Positions 33,842 through 43,800 of a stretch of 64,000 nucleotides of DNA are shown one piece after another. A model generated the notes under the pieces. It saw only the letters and a list, made by a program, of their open reading frames with translations, made no database searches and had not been told where the DNA came from. Each line of letters opens with the position of its first letter. Position 1 is the stretch's first letter. The DNA is from an uncultured Chlorobiota bacterium. GTDB lineage: Bacteria; Bacteroidota; Bacteroidia; Bacteroidales; JAADGE01. Made by a program: the position numbers and the translations under genes. Location of the stretch: contig CAMZKL010000013.1 in assembly GCA_947311255.1 (NCBI GenBank), positions 18,802-82,801 on the forward strand, written 5' to 3'.

Positions 33842-36800
33842 GACTTTCTTTTTTTCAGAAATAAAAACAGCTCTTAAACGTCCTATGATTTACATTTTTT
33901 TCGGATTAGTAAGTCTTATGATTTTTGGAGCAACTGCAAGTGATAATATTAGAATTGGTGGCTCTGTTGGGAATGTTCTCAGAAATTCACCCTACGTAAT
34001 TACAAACTTTGTAGGCATAATGTCAATTTTTGGATTGCTTATGGCAACAGCATTTTTTAATAATTCGGCACTTAAAGATTACAATAATAACTTTAATGAA
34101 ATACTTTTCACTACGCCACTTAGCAAAGCCGGTTACTTTTTTGGAAGGTTTTTTGGAGCTTTGTTTTTGGCGACTTTACCAATGCTAGGAATATTTTTTG
34201 GCGTAATTCTAGCAACTTTTATTGCCCCAATGGCAGGTTGGGAAGATGCAGAACGTTTCGGAAGTTTTTATATTGAAACTTTTATAAACAATTACCTTTT
34301 GTTTATTTTGCCAAATATGTTTTTTGCAGGTACAATAATTTTTGCACTTGCCAACAAATTTAAAAATACAGTAATTTCATTTGTCGGAGCTTTAATTTTA
34401 ATTATAGGCTACATAATTGCCGGCACTTTAATTTCCGACATTGATAATGAAACAATAGGAGCTCTTACAGATACTTTTGGAGTTCGAACTTATGCCATTG
34501 TAAGTAAATATTTTACAGCTATTGAAAAAAATACACTTAGCCCAACTTTTTCAGGTTTATTATTATGGAATAGAATAATTTGGCTTACATTAGGAAGTGG
34601 AGTTTTAATACTTTCATTTTTTAATTTTTCTTTTCAGCAAAAAAATAAAAAAGTTAAAAAACAAAAAGAAGTAAAAGATACAAAAGCACAAATTTTTTCT
34701 TTGCCCAAATTAAACACATCATATTCCAAAAAAACCGATTGGCTACAATTTAAAAGTTTCTTTATAACTAATTTTTTGAGTATTTCAAAAAGCATAACTT
34801 TTAAAATTTTATTTCTTTTTAGTGCTATAATTTTAATTTCGAGTTTAATTGGCGGGTTTGAATATTTTGGTTTACAATCCTATCCTTTAACTTATAAACT
34901 AATTGATACAATACAAAACTCCACAATAATTTATTTAGTTGTTATTCTTGTGTTTTTTAGCGGAGAATTAATTTGGAGAGATAGGCAAAATAAAATTAAT
35001 GAAGTTATTGATGCAACACCTCATAACTCATTTATCTCATTGTCTGCCAAAGCATTATCTTTGGTTGCAGTAACTTCATTTTTAAACTTATTTTTTATTT
35101 TTATAGCAGTAATTTACCAACTTATTAACGGATATACACGCATTGAATTTAACGTTTATCTATTAGATTTTATTTATGGAAACTTGCCTCTTTTTATTAT
35201 TTGGAGTGGAGTTATGATACTTATACAAGTGCTGTTGAACAATAAATATGTAGGATATTTTGTATCAATTTTAATAATATTTGTTTGGAGTATTATGCTT
35301 ACAATTTTTGATGTAAGTTCAAAAATGCTAACTATTGGCTCAACACCTTCAATACGTTATTCCGATATGAATTCATTCGGACCGGGTTTGCACGGTGCAT
35401 TATGGTTTAATGCTTATTGGATACTTTTTTCATTAATTACGGTGCTTTTTGCTGGTGCTTTATGGAACAGAGGAATTATAACTTCGCTTAAAAGCAGAAT
35501 TAAAATTGCAAAAAAGCAAGTTCCAAAATCATATAAATTCGTTATGCTTGGAACTGTTGTAATTTGGTTTTTAACTGCCGGTTTTGTTTATTATAATACT
35601 CAAATATTAAATCCATACAAAACATCTGATGTAAGAGAAAAATTAATGGCAGATTTTGAAAAAAAATATAAAAAATACGAAAAAGTTAAATTGCCAAAAA
35701 TTACAGACGCAAAATATTTCATAGATATTTTTCCTAATAAAAGAGATGTTTACGTTAAAACAAAACTAAAATTAACTAATGAAACTAATTCAAAAATTGA
35801 TAGTCTGCATTTTGTTATTGATGAAGATTGGCAACCGGAATTTAAAATTCCAAATGCAAAACTTGTTTTAAATGATGAAGAGTTTGGCTACTTAATTTAT
35901 AAATTAAAAACTCCTTTGGATACAAATGAAACCATTGATATAGAAATAGATACAAAATACATAACAAAAGGGTTTACTAATGGAACAGGCAACACAAACA
36001 TCGTTCAAAATGGAACATTCATAAATAATTTTGATGTGTTGCCTTCCTTAGGTTATAATCAAAGAATGGAAATAAGTGATAAAAATACAAGAAAAAAATA
36101 TGACTTAAAACCAAAAAAAAGAATGCCGAAATTAGAAGAAAATTGCACAAAAAATTGTATGGGAAATTATCTTACAAATGGAAGTTCAGATTATATAAAT
36201 GTTGAAACTGTTATTTCAACTTCAAAAGACCAAATTGCAATTGCACCCGGAAGTTTAATTAAAAAATGGGAAGAAAAAGGCAGAAATTATTTTAAATACA
36301 AAGTTGATACACCTTCGCAAAATTTCTTTTCATTTATTTCTGCAAAATTTGAAATTGCTAAAAGAAAATGGAAAGATGTTGATATTGAAGTTTATTACGA
36401 CAAAAAACATTCTGTAAATATTGAAATGATGCTTGATGCCGTGCAACGTTCTTTGGAATATTATACCAAAAATTTTGGCCCATATTATCATAAACAAGTT
36501 AGAATTATTGAGTTTCCTCGTTATGCAACTTTTGCACAAGCATTCCCCGGTACTATGCCATATTCTGAAAGTTTTGGCTTTGTTACAAATCTTGAAGATG
36601 AAACCGATAATAATGTTATTGATGCAGTAATTGCTCATGAAATGGCACATCAATGGTGGGCACATCAAGTTGTGGGGGCAACAATGCAAGGTTCAACAAT
36701 GTTTAGCGAAAGTTTTGCTGAATATTCTTCACTTATGGTAATGAAAAGCATTACTCCAAATCCTATGAAAATGCGTAAGTTTTTAAAATACGACCATGAC

Positions 36801-37412
36801 AGATATTTGCGTGGCAGAAGCACAGAAACTGAGAAAGAACTTCCATTGTACAAAGTTGAAAATCAGGGGTATATACATTATGGGAAAGGGAGTTTAATTC
36901 TTTATGCTTTGCAAGATTATATTGGAGAGGACAAAGTAAATACAGCAATGCGTAATTTCTTAAATGAGTATAAATACAAAAAACCACCTTACCCAACATC
37001 TTTGGATTTTTTAAGGCATCTTGAACCGCAAGTTCCTGACAGTATGAAGTACTTAATTACAGATTGGTTTAAAGAAATTACACTTTACGATAATCGTTTG
37101 AAAGATGCAACTTATGAGAAGTTAGAGAACGGAAAATATCTTGTTTCTATGGATGTTGAGGCTTCAAAAATAAAAGCTGACAGCATTGGAAACGAAACTA
37201 AAATTGAGCCAAATGATTGGATTGACATTGGAGTTTTTAAAGGTAAGGATGAAGAAGAATTAATGTATCAAAAACGAGTAAAAATAAATAAAGAAAAAAT
37301 GACTTTTACTTTTGAAGTAGATACAATTCCTGCAAAAGCAGCAATAGACCCAAGAATGCTCTTAATTGACAGAATTTATAGTGATAATTCTAAAACTGTT
37401 AGTGAAAAATAA
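33834..37412 (+). CDS. ABC-2 permease fused to M1-family aminopeptidase
   Basis: 1192 residues from the ATG at 33834. A longer start at 33786 is read inside the previous gene. The first half has two sets of six membrane helices (from about residues 15-270 and 315-575) separated by a Lys-rich loop. The C-terminal half is an M1 metallopeptidase with FPGTMPYSESFGF and the zinc motif HEMAHQWW plus the downstream Glu (FSESFAEYSS). ABC permease/M1 fusions are known in Bacteroidota and Proteobacteria, but the substrate is unclear. The peptidase domain is predicted on the outer face of the inner membrane. Followed by a hairpin terminator. Confidence 0.9.
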   Translation: MFKTFFFSEIKTALKRPMIYIFFGLVSLMIFGATASDNIRIGGSVGNVLRNSPYVITNFVGIMSIFGLLMATAFFNNSALKDYNNNFNEILFTTPLSKAGYFFGRFFGALFLATLPMLGIFFGVILATFIAPMAGWEDAERFGSFYIETFINNYLLFILPNMFFAGTIIFALANKFKNTVISFVGALILIIGYIIAGTLISDIDNETIGALTDTFGVRTYAIVSKYFTAIEKNTLSPTFSGLLLWNRIIWLTLGSGVLILSFFNFSFQQKNKKVKKQKEVKDTKAQIFSLPKLNTSYSKKTDWLQFKSFFITNFLSISKSITFKILFLFSAIILISSLIGGFEYFGLQSYPLTYKLIDTIQNSTIIYLVVILVFFSGELIWRDRQNKINEVIDATPHNSFISLSAKALSLVAVTSFLNLFFIFIAVIYQLINGYTRIEFNVYLLDFIYGNLPLFIIWSGVMILIQVLLNNKYVGYFVSILIIFVWSIMLTIFDVSSKMLTIGSTPSIRYSDMNSFGPGLHGALWFNAYWILFSLITVLFAGALWNRGIITSLKSRIKIAKKQVPKSYKFVMLGTVVIWFLTAGFVYYNTQILNPYKTSDVREKLMADFEKKYKKYEKVKLPKITDAKYFIDIFPNKRDVYVKTKLKLTNETNSKIDSLHFVIDEDWQPEFKIPNAKLVLNDEEFGYLIYKLKTPLDTNETIDIEIDTKYITKGFTNGTGNTNIVQNGTFINNFDVLPSLGYNQRMEISDKNTRKKYDLKPKKRMPKLEENCTKNCMGNYLTNGSSDYINVETVISTSKDQIAIAPGSLIKKWEEKGRNYFKYKVDTPSQNFFSFISAKFEIAKRKWKDVDIEVYYDKKHSVNIEMMLDAVQRSLEYYTKNFGPYYHKQVRIIEFPRYATFAQAFPGTMPYSESFGFVTNLEDETDNNVIDAVIAHEMAHQWWAHQVVGATMQGSTMFSESFAEYSSLMVMKSITPNPMKMRKFLKYDHDRYLRGRSTETEKELPLYKVENQGYIHYGKGSLILYALQDYIGEDKVNTAMRNFLNEYKYKKPPYPTSLDFLRHLEPQVPDSMKYLITDWFKEITLYDNRLKDATYEKLENGKYLVSMDVEASKIKADSIGNETKIEPNDWIDIGVFKGKDEEELMYQKRVKINKEKMTFTFEVDTIPAKAAIDPRMLLIDRIYSDNSKTVSEK

Positions 37413-37428
37413 ATATCCTACATGTATC

Positions 37429-37456
37429 AGCGGTGTTGCTTTTAGCAATACCGTTG
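37429..37456 (+). terminator. Hairpin after the ABC/M1 gene
   Basis: GCGGTGTTGCT and AGCAATACCGT pair (with GU pairs) around a three-base loop. The following T-run is poor, so termination efficiency is uncertain. Confidence 0.6.
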
Positions 37457-37630
37457 ATAAAAAAATGTAACAAATGAAAATCTTAATCGTCTTATAATTG
37501 AGCTCTAAATAATGGAATAATTTTTTTTCTGAACTATTACAAACAAAGAATTAAAATTTATAACTAATTCTACTTTATGAAGTTAAATTATATTGAATAG
37601 AAATAGCTTGTATTGATGAAATTATAATCG

Positions 37631-37704
37631 CCGTCAGGATTTTTTAACCGCTGACGGGATTTTGCAAGAAACCCAGTAAGCGTCTTCAAGACCTGACAGC
37701 GGTT
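37631..37704. repeat. Compound inverted repeat upstream of the barrel gene
   Basis: CCGTCAG (37631-37637) pairs with CTGACGG (37651-37657). AACCGCTGACGGG (37646-37658) pairs with CCTGACAGCGGTT (37692-37704) at 11 of 13 positions. The two hairpins are mutually exclusive. It lies 40 bases before the ATG at 37744, inside the probable leader, and may be a dispersed palindromic element or a regulatory structure. Confidence 0.65.
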
Positions 37705-37743
37705 AGTTTTAAGTTCATAAAGTAGAGCTACAAAAAAGAGAAA

Positions 37744-40131
37744 ATGATAAATAAAATAAATTTCAGGTTTTTGACATTGCTGATAGCAACAATTTTTATA
37801 TTGAATATTAATACTGCCTTTGCAGAAAAAGAAGGTGGCGTTACAGGGCAAGTAAAAGATGCAAAAACAAAAAAAGCAATTGAGTTTTGCTCAATTAGAG
37901 TTTTTAATATGAAAGACAGCCTTATTAGCGGTGCAGTTACCGACGAAAAAGGTTTCTTTTCAACTTCGCTTACAAGGGGAAAGTATAAATTCTTAATTGA
38001 ATATATTGGCTATGTTTCTGATACATCGGAAGTTACAATTAAAACAGGAGAAGAGTTTTTAGGAACATATAAATTGGAGCAAGACAATTCAATTGATGAG
38101 GTTGTAATTGAAGGCAGAACTGAAAAAAATTTAATTGACAAAGATGTTTACCTTGTTACAAAAACCCTTAAAACAGGAGCATCAAATACAAAAGATGTGC
38201 TTTCAAAAGTAAAAGGTGTAACTTATGACAGATACAACAATAGCATAAAAGTTGATGGCGAAGATAATATTATAATTCTTGTAAACGGACTTGAAAAAGA
38301 CCAAGAATACATAAAAAACCTTGCTCCCGATAGGCTTAAAAAAATTGAAGTTATTCGCGACCCAAGTGGCAGATATGCCCTTGAAGGCTATTCGGCAGTA
38401 ATAAATGTAATTCTTAAACAAGATTATAAAGGTTATGAGGTATTTGTTGAAGAACGTGCAATTTCTGACCTTGATAATAAAGATAAAAATTATTTATTGC
38501 CAATTTTTGGAGCTTCGCTAAACTTAAATTACACATATAACAAAGTTAATGTTTACGGAAACTATGATTACGATTATATGGGCTTGTCTTTGCTAAACAC
38601 AACAAAGAAAAAATATACTTCGGGTTTAGAAATAAACAAAGATGCAGAAAATGATTTGCCGAATATGAAAATGAAAAATCAAAGTGATGGATTTACAATT
38701 GGTGCAGATTATTATCTTAACCCAAAACATACAATTAGTTTTGAAAGTAGTTTTAATGGTCTTGCGTTTACAGATAATCTTACTCAAAATAAATCGCAAA
38801 TATCATATTTGCAAGATGGCAATTTAATTAATAAAATAAACATTGAAACGAACAATTTGTCATCAAACAAAAATAGCTCACATTCACTTTTTTATATTGG
38901 AAAATTAAATAAGAACAATACAATAAATGTTGATTTTACGTTTTCAGATTACACATCAAATTATCACAACAAATATTTTGAAAATAATATATTACTAAGA
39001 ACCGAAATAGGACAAAATAATAGAACAAATACAAAGTTTTATGCCGAATTTAATCACACAATCAACTCAAAATCAGACGTTCAACTTGGCTATGGAAATA
39101 CAACAAAAAAACTTGTAAATTCTTTTAATATTGAAGGTGTAGCATCTGATAATTTTGAATTTACCGATTTGAGAAATAAACTTTATGCATATTATTCATA
39201 TCGTTTTAACGAAAAAATAGGAATTAAACTTGGGGCAGCGGCTGAAACAAGCCAACCAAAAGCAAAAGGTCTAAGCACAACTTATTTTATTTATCAGCCC
39301 TATGCAGACATAAAATATAAAGCATTTAAATTTTTAGATATAAGATTTAAGTATCGTTCTTCAAGTGATTATCCTGGAACATCACAAGCAAATCCTTTTG
39401 AATATATTATTGATGCTGAAACTGTTCAGAAAGGAAACCCAAATTTAGCTCCCTCTGTAAAACACAGAATATCAACACAATTTAAAATTTTACAAGGTCT
39501 TGCAACAATTGAACCTTATTATAATTTTTCTAATAATTTAATTTCAAAAACAGGTGTTTTAAGAGATGACGGAATTTTTGAATACAACTTTCATAATACC
39601 GGAAATTATGTTCATACAGGAATAAGAGGAAATATTACAATACCTTTTGGAAAAAGTCTTTTCTTGCAAACAAATGCAAATTTCTTCAAAAGTAAAATTG
39701 AATATGAAAATAAAATAAACGAATTTAATGACTGGACAATGAATAGCCAATTAATTTATGTAAATCAAAAATATGGGACAGTTGCAGGAGCATTGTATCA
39801 AAATAATATGTATAAAAATATTTCTGCACAAGGTTATAACAAATGGAATAATGATTTTTGGGGACTTTTTGTTCAGCAAGATTTCTTTAAGAAAAAGCTC
39901 CATGTAATGGCATTTTATATGTTGCCAATTAGCTATGGGCTTGACTACGACCAAGGTTCTTATGTTAAAACAGATAAATATACCGAACTTGCAGTTCAAG
40001 ATATGCACATTTTAAAAAATGTTTTTATGCTTGAATTAAGTTTCAGAATAAATAAAGGAAAAACTATTCATAAAACTGATAAAAACATTAAAGAAGATGA
40101 GAAAAAATCATCGGGAGGAGGGATTTTCTAA
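37744..40131 (+). CDS. Outer-membrane beta-barrel protein with CarboxypepD-like domain
   Basis: 795 residues: signal peptide about 1-27 (ends NTAFA), CarboxypepD_reg-like domain (VTGQVKDAKTKKAIEFCSI), plug-like part (KIEVIRDPSGRYALEGYSAV), then a long barrel of the OMP_b-brl_3 type ending in Ile-Phe. It resembles TonB-dependent receptors without a clear TonB box. Ligand unknown. It follows the ABC/M1 gene in the same direction, but with a hairpin and 331 bases between. A terminator follows. Confidence 0.88.
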   Translation: MINKINFRFLTLLIATIFILNINTAFAEKEGGVTGQVKDAKTKKAIEFCSIRVFNMKDSLISGAVTDEKGFFSTSLTRGKYKFLIEYIGYVSDTSEVTIKTGEEFLGTYKLEQDNSIDEVVIEGRTEKNLIDKDVYLVTKTLKTGASNTKDVLSKVKGVTYDRYNNSIKVDGEDNIIILVNGLEKDQEYIKNLAPDRLKKIEVIRDPSGRYALEGYSAVINVILKQDYKGYEVFVEERAISDLDNKDKNYLLPIFGASLNLNYTYNKVNVYGNYDYDYMGLSLLNTTKKKYTSGLEINKDAENDLPNMKMKNQSDGFTIGADYYLNPKHTISFESSFNGLAFTDNLTQNKSQISYLQDGNLINKINIETNNLSSNKNSSHSLFYIGKLNKNNTINVDFTFSDYTSNYHNKYFENNILLRTEIGQNNRTNTKFYAEFNHTINSKSDVQLGYGNTTKKLVNSFNIEGVASDNFEFTDLRNKLYAYYSYRFNEKIGIKLGAAAETSQPKAKGLSTTYFIYQPYADIKYKAFKFLDIRFKYRSSSDYPGTSQANPFEYIIDAETVQKGNPNLAPSVKHRISTQFKILQGLATIEPYYNFSNNLISKTGVLRDDGIFEYNFHNTGNYVHTGIRGNITIPFGKSLFLQTNANFFKSKIEYENKINEFNDWTMNSQLIYVNQKYGTVAGALYQNNMYKNISAQGYNKWNNDFWGLFVQQDFFKKKLHVMAFYMLPISYGLDYDQGSYVKTDKYTELAVQDMHILKNVFMLELSFRINKGKTIHKTDKNIKEDEKKSSGGGIF

Positions 40132-40164
40132 ATTTAAAATTTTTCATAAACAATTATATTTGAG

Positions 40165-40190
40165 GTCGTCTTAAAAAGACGACTTTTTTT
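40165..40190. terminator. Bidirectional terminator
   Basis: GTCGTCTT-AAA-AAGACGAC with a seven-base T-run on the plus strand. It ends the barrel gene and possibly also leftward transcripts of rnpA. Confidence 0.85.
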
Positions 40191-40216
40191 GTTTATGTCT
40201 TTGTTAGGAGGAAAAA

Positions 40217-40609
40217 TTACGATTTTTTTTCTAAAACAATCTTATGCAAGAGCAAAATTACATCCTTCTCTATATCTCTAAAATCTGGAATTTCTTTTTT
40301 TTGATAAATAAAAATTATATCATAAAAGATTTTAGATTTTTCCGAAACATTATAAAGAATATTTTTATTTAATCGATATGCTTCACGAATTAATCTTTTT
40401 ATTTTGTTTCTTTTAACTGCAGATTTAAATAGCTTTTTAGGAACACTTGTAATAATTTTATGAAATTTTTGATTAGTATTTTTATTCTCATAAATTCCTA
40501 CTGACAAGAGTTCTGAATAAAAAAATATCCCATCATTAAAAATTTGGGATATTTTTTTTTTACTTTTAACTCTTTCTTTTTTAGAGAAAGTATTTTTTTT
40601 TAATGTCAC
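40217..40609 (-). CDS. rnpA: Ribonuclease P protein component
   Basis: 130 residues. It has FSKKERVKSKKKISQIFNDG and the RNR-type signature VKRNKIKRLIREAYRLNK. It binds the RNase P RNA for tRNA 5' processing. Overlaps the upstream hemD-like gene by four bases (ATGA), so translation is coupled. rpmH, the common partner, is absent, whereas the neighbours hemD and DUF4271 are the usual Bacteroidota arrangement. Confidence 0.95.
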   Translation of the reverse strand: MTLKKNTFSKKERVKSKKKISQIFNDGIFFYSELLSVGIYENKNTNQKFHKIITSVPKKLFKSAVKRNKIKRLIREAYRLNKNILYNVSEKSKIFYDIIFIYQKKEIPDFRDIEKDVILLLHKIVLEKKS

Positions 40610-41349
40610 TTATTGTGATTTTGAATAAATTTCTCAATTGCCATTGTCATTGAAGGATACTCTTTTGTTGGAGCATTAATGTCTAACCTTAAATCTGCCT
40701 TTTTTACAGCATTTGCAGTAGTTTTTCCCATGGCTGCCAATATTTTATCCCCTTGTTTGAAATTAGGAAAATTGTCAAATAAAGAAGCTATTCCTGCAGG
40801 GCTGAAAAATACAATAATATCATAAGTTATATCTGTTAAATGACTTAAATCTGCACTTACAGTTTCATACATTACTGCTTTATTAAAACTAAATCCATTT
40901 TTCTTTAATTTTTTTGCAATTGTAGCTTTATGGACTTTAGCAACAGGAAGAAGGAATTTTTCGTTCTTATGTTTTCCCATAATTTCCAATAACTCATCAA
41001 AAGTTTTATGAGAGAAGAAGATTTTTCTTTTTCTGTAAGTAATGTATTTTTGCAAATAATAAGCGATGCTTTCAGTAACACAAAAGAACTTCATAGAAAT
41101 AGGAATTGTTATTCTCATTTCTTCTGCAAGCCTAAAGTAGTTGTCTATTGCAGATCTACTTGTCATAATAACAGCTGAATGTTCAAGTAAATTTACTTTT
41201 TGGGTTCTAAATTGTCTAGCTCCATGTCCTTTAACATTAATAAAAGGAATAAAATCAACATCTACACCATAATTTTTTGCTATATCAAAGTAAGGTGATT
41301 TTTCATTCTGAGGTTCAGGTTGTGAAACTAATATTTTCTTAATTTTCAA
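40606..41349 (-). CDS. hemD: Uroporphyrinogen-III synthase (HemD-like)
   Basis: 247 residues. The HemD fold is recognised from KILVSQPEP, PFINVKGHGARQFRTQ, VIMTSRSAIDNYF, KFFCVTESIAYYLQK and DIIVFFSPAGIASLFDNFP. The enzyme closes hydroxymethylbilane to uroporphyrinogen III in haem, sirohaem and cobalamin synthesis. Sequence conservation in this family is low, but the gene order DUF4271-hemD-rnpA supports it. No other haem genes are nearby. Confidence 0.88.
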   Translation of the reverse strand: MKIKKILVSQPEPQNEKSPYFDIAKNYGVDVDFIPFINVKGHGARQFRTQKVNLLEHSAVIMTSRSAIDNYFRLAEEMRITIPISMKFFCVTESIAYYLQKYITYRKRKIFFSHKTFDELLEIMGKHKNEKFLLPVAKVHKATIAKKLKKNGFSFNKAVMYETVSADLSHLTDITYDIIVFFSPAGIASLFDNFPNFKQGDKILAAMGKTTANAVKKADLRLDINAPTKEYPSMTMAIEKFIQNHNK

Positions 41350-41389
41350 AACAAATAGTTTTTTTAGTTAGTATTTTGATGAAATCAAG

Positions 41390-42025
41390 CTATATTAATG
41401 TTGAAAATTTAACAAAATATAATATAGGTATTATTTCTACGGTGCAAAGGTATAAAAACATATATAAAATATTCAGTTGTTTACTAAAGTTTATTTTTAA
41501 AAGGCGAAAAATTTTTAAGATATACAAAATTGAAATTACAGCAAAGCCTAGTAAAATAAATATTTCAGGGAAATTTGAAAAAGAAATTAATACAGTAATC
41601 GGAAATAAAAAAATTCCTGCAGATTGATTAAAAAAGTTAATGTTATGGTTATATTCTTCTCCAATTTCATTAATCATAAATACTTTTTCCGAAATAATAT
41701 TTATAATTTGATTGGAAATAATGATAAATAGTAAAAAGAAGAAAGATATTATTGGAATTAACCAAGAAAATTTCTCAACAATATTAGGATAAAATCTTTG
41801 AGAAACTTGATATATGAATATTATTACACTAAAAATAAAAATAAAATACAGAATATTTGCAGAATTTGGAATGCTTTTTTTGTTTTCTTTGTATAAATTA
41901 CTTGCAATAACATTATTTATAGTAGAAAGTAGTATTCTCCTAATATAACCAGCATATTTGTATTTTACATAGGCTATTAATGCAAGAATAATTATAAACG
42001 GTATAATTAACCAATCTGTATTCAT
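41390..42025 (-). CDS. DUF4271 integral membrane protein
   Basis: 211 residues with about six membrane helices (IIPFIIILALIAYVKYKYAG, ILYFIFIFSVIIFIY, WLIPIISFFFLLFIII, FLFPITVLISF, IFILLGFAVISILYIL, ILYMFLYLCTVEIIPILYFV). Typical Bacteroidota gene before hemD, 40 bases apart. Function unknown; a membrane component of the same operon. Confidence 0.85.
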   Translation of the reverse strand: MNTDWLIIPFIIILALIAYVKYKYAGYIRRILLSTINNVIASNLYKENKKSIPNSANILYFIFIFSVIIFIYQVSQRFYPNIVEKFSWLIPIISFFFLLFIIISNQIINIISEKVFMINEIGEEYNHNINFFNQSAGIFLFPITVLISFSNFPEIFILLGFAVISILYILKIFRLLKINFSKQLNILYMFLYLCTVEIIPILYFVKFSTLI

Positions 42026-42059
42026 TTATTCAAAAAAGAAATATTAAAAATCAGAATGC

Positions 42060-42067
42060 AAAATTAC
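42060..42067 (-). promoter_or_regulatory. Candidate promoter box for DUF4271-hemD-rnpA
   Basis: On the minus strand TAATTTTG, 34 bases before the ATG. The -33 element is not clear. Confidence 0.45.
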
Positions 42068-42113
42068 TTATTTTTTGGTTTCTTTGTGCTGAATAAAGAA
42101 AAATAATAGTTAA

Positions 42114-42533
42114 ATGCAACAAAGAGATTATTTACTTAGACAAATTGAACAACTTTTAAAAGCACTGAAAAAAATTCTAACAGCCTTACTTAATATTAAA
42201 AATGTTGATGAGTTTGAGAAATATGATATAATTAAAGAAGAACTGTTTTTAGAATTAGGAATTAATATTAATGATTTAATACTCCAAAATAATGAAGAGT
42301 TTCTAAAAATTGTAGAAATACGATTATTAAAAAACACTTTACTTTATGAGAAATTTAGTGAAATCTTATTTGAAACAGCTAAGTTTTATAATGTGAATTT
42401 AGAAAAAAGGAAACAATACTATTCAAAATCCTTGCTCCTATTAAAAGAGATTGTTAATAAAACTAAAACTTTTTCGTTAAGTATAAATGATAGAATAGAA
42501 ATCTTAAATAAAAAAATTAGTGAAATAAATTAA
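42114..42533 (+). CDS. Uncharacterised helical protein next to gcdH
   Basis: 139 residues, all predicted alpha-helical, beginning QQRDYLLRQIEQLLKALKKIL, which resembles the start of DUF6483-type proteins. No cysteines, signal peptide or known catalytic motif. It starts just after a divergent promoter region and ends two bases before the gcdH ATG, so the two are very probably co-transcribed. The link to acyl-CoA metabolism is only by position. Confidence 0.75.
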   Translation: MQQRDYLLRQIEQLLKALKKILTALLNIKNVDEFEKYDIIKEELFLELGININDLILQNNEEFLKIVEIRLLKNTLLYEKFSEILFETAKFYNVNLEKRKQYYSKSLLLLKEIVNKTKTFSLSINDRIEILNKKISEIN

Positions 42534-42535
42534 TC

Positions 42536-43699
42536 ATGATAATTACAGACTATCTTAATATAGACGATCTTTTGACAGAAGAGCATAAACTTATTAGAAC
42601 ATCAATTAAAAATTGGGTTAACAAAGAAGTTAAACCTATTATTGATGAAGCTAACCAAAAACACGAAGCAATACATTCTCTTACTAAACAAATGGGAGAA
42701 CTTGGAGCATTGGGTTCTTTTATTCCTGAAAAATTTGGAGGAGCAGGTTTAGACCAAATTGCTTATGGAATAATTATGCAAGAGTTAGAAAGAGGAGATA
42801 CTTCAATACGTTCAACTGCATCAGTACAATCTTCATTGGTAATGTATCCTATTTTTGAATTTGGTTCAGAAGAGCAAAAAATAAAGTTTTTACCAAAACT
42901 TGCAAAAGGAGAATTGATTGGATCTTTTGGATTAACAGAGCCAAATCATGGTTCAGATCCGGGAGCAATGGAAACAAAATTTATTGACAAAGGAGATTAT
43001 TATCTTTTAAATGGAGCCAAGATGTGGATTACAAATGCTCCAATTTGTGATTTAGCAATAGTTTGGGCTAAAAATGAGCATGGAAAAGTTAAAGGTTTAA
43101 TTGTTGAAAGAGGAATGCAAGGATTTACAACACCTGAAACTCATAAAAAATGGTCTTTACGGGCATCATCGACAGGAGAGTTAGTTTTTGACAATGTAAA
43201 AATCCCAAAAGAAAATTTATTGCCAAATATTTCAGGTTTAAAAGGACCAATGATGTGTTTAAATTCTGCAAGATATGGAATTGCTTGGGGAGTTTTGGGA
43301 GCAGGATTTGATTGTTTTAATACTGCTGTGCAATATTCTTTAGAAAGAAAACAATTTAATAGGCCAATTGCAAGTTTTCAATTAACACAAAAGAAACTTT
43401 CTGAAATGTTAACAGATTTAACTTCTGCACAATTAATGGCTCTTAGAGTTGGTCAATTAAAAGAAGAAGGTAAAGTAACACCTTCTCAAATTTCAATGGT
43501 AAAGAGAAATAATGTAAATATTGCTTTAAAAGTTGCAAGAGAAAGCCGACAAATTCTTGGAGCTATGGGGATTTCTGGCGATTTTCCTATTATGCGACAC
43601 ATGATGAATTTAGAATCTGTAATAACTTACGAAGGAACACACGATATTCATTTACTAATTACCGGATTTGATATAACAGGGATTGCTTCGTTTAAATAA
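42536..43699 (+). CDS. gcdH: Glutaryl-CoA dehydrogenase-like acyl-CoA dehydrogenase
   Basis: 387 residues with an FAD-type acyl-CoA dehydrogenase fold. Segments closest to glutaryl-CoA dehydrogenase are SIRSTASVQSSLVMYPIFEF, SFGLTEPNHGSDPGAMET, MWITNAPICDLAIVWAK and the catalytic-base motif TYEGTHDIH near Glu366. Oxidises (and decarboxylates) glutaryl-CoA in lysine, tryptophan or aromatic breakdown, passing electrons to ETF. The PaaK-like ligase at 63.7 kb could belong to related aromatic metabolism. Other acyl-CoA substrates remain possible. Confidence 0.9.
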   Translation: MIITDYLNIDDLLTEEHKLIRTSIKNWVNKEVKPIIDEANQKHEAIHSLTKQMGELGALGSFIPEKFGGAGLDQIAYGIIMQELERGDTSIRSTASVQSSLVMYPIFEFGSEEQKIKFLPKLAKGELIGSFGLTEPNHGSDPGAMETKFIDKGDYYLLNGAKMWITNAPICDLAIVWAKNEHGKVKGLIVERGMQGFTTPETHKKWSLRASSTGELVFDNVKIPKENLLPNISGLKGPMMCLNSARYGIAWGVLGAGFDCFNTAVQYSLERKQFNRPIASFQLTQKKLSEMLTDLTSAQLMALRVGQLKEEGKVTPSQISMVKRNNVNIALKVARESRQILGAMGISGDFPIMRHMMNLESVITYEGTHDIHLLITGFDITGIASFK

Positions 43700-43800
43700 T
43701 ATAAAAAGAAGTGTTACAATGTTCAGAGCAAAATAGTTACAATAAAATATGGTACTCATGGAACTTGTTATATAATAGTTAATTATAAAGATTTATAAGT

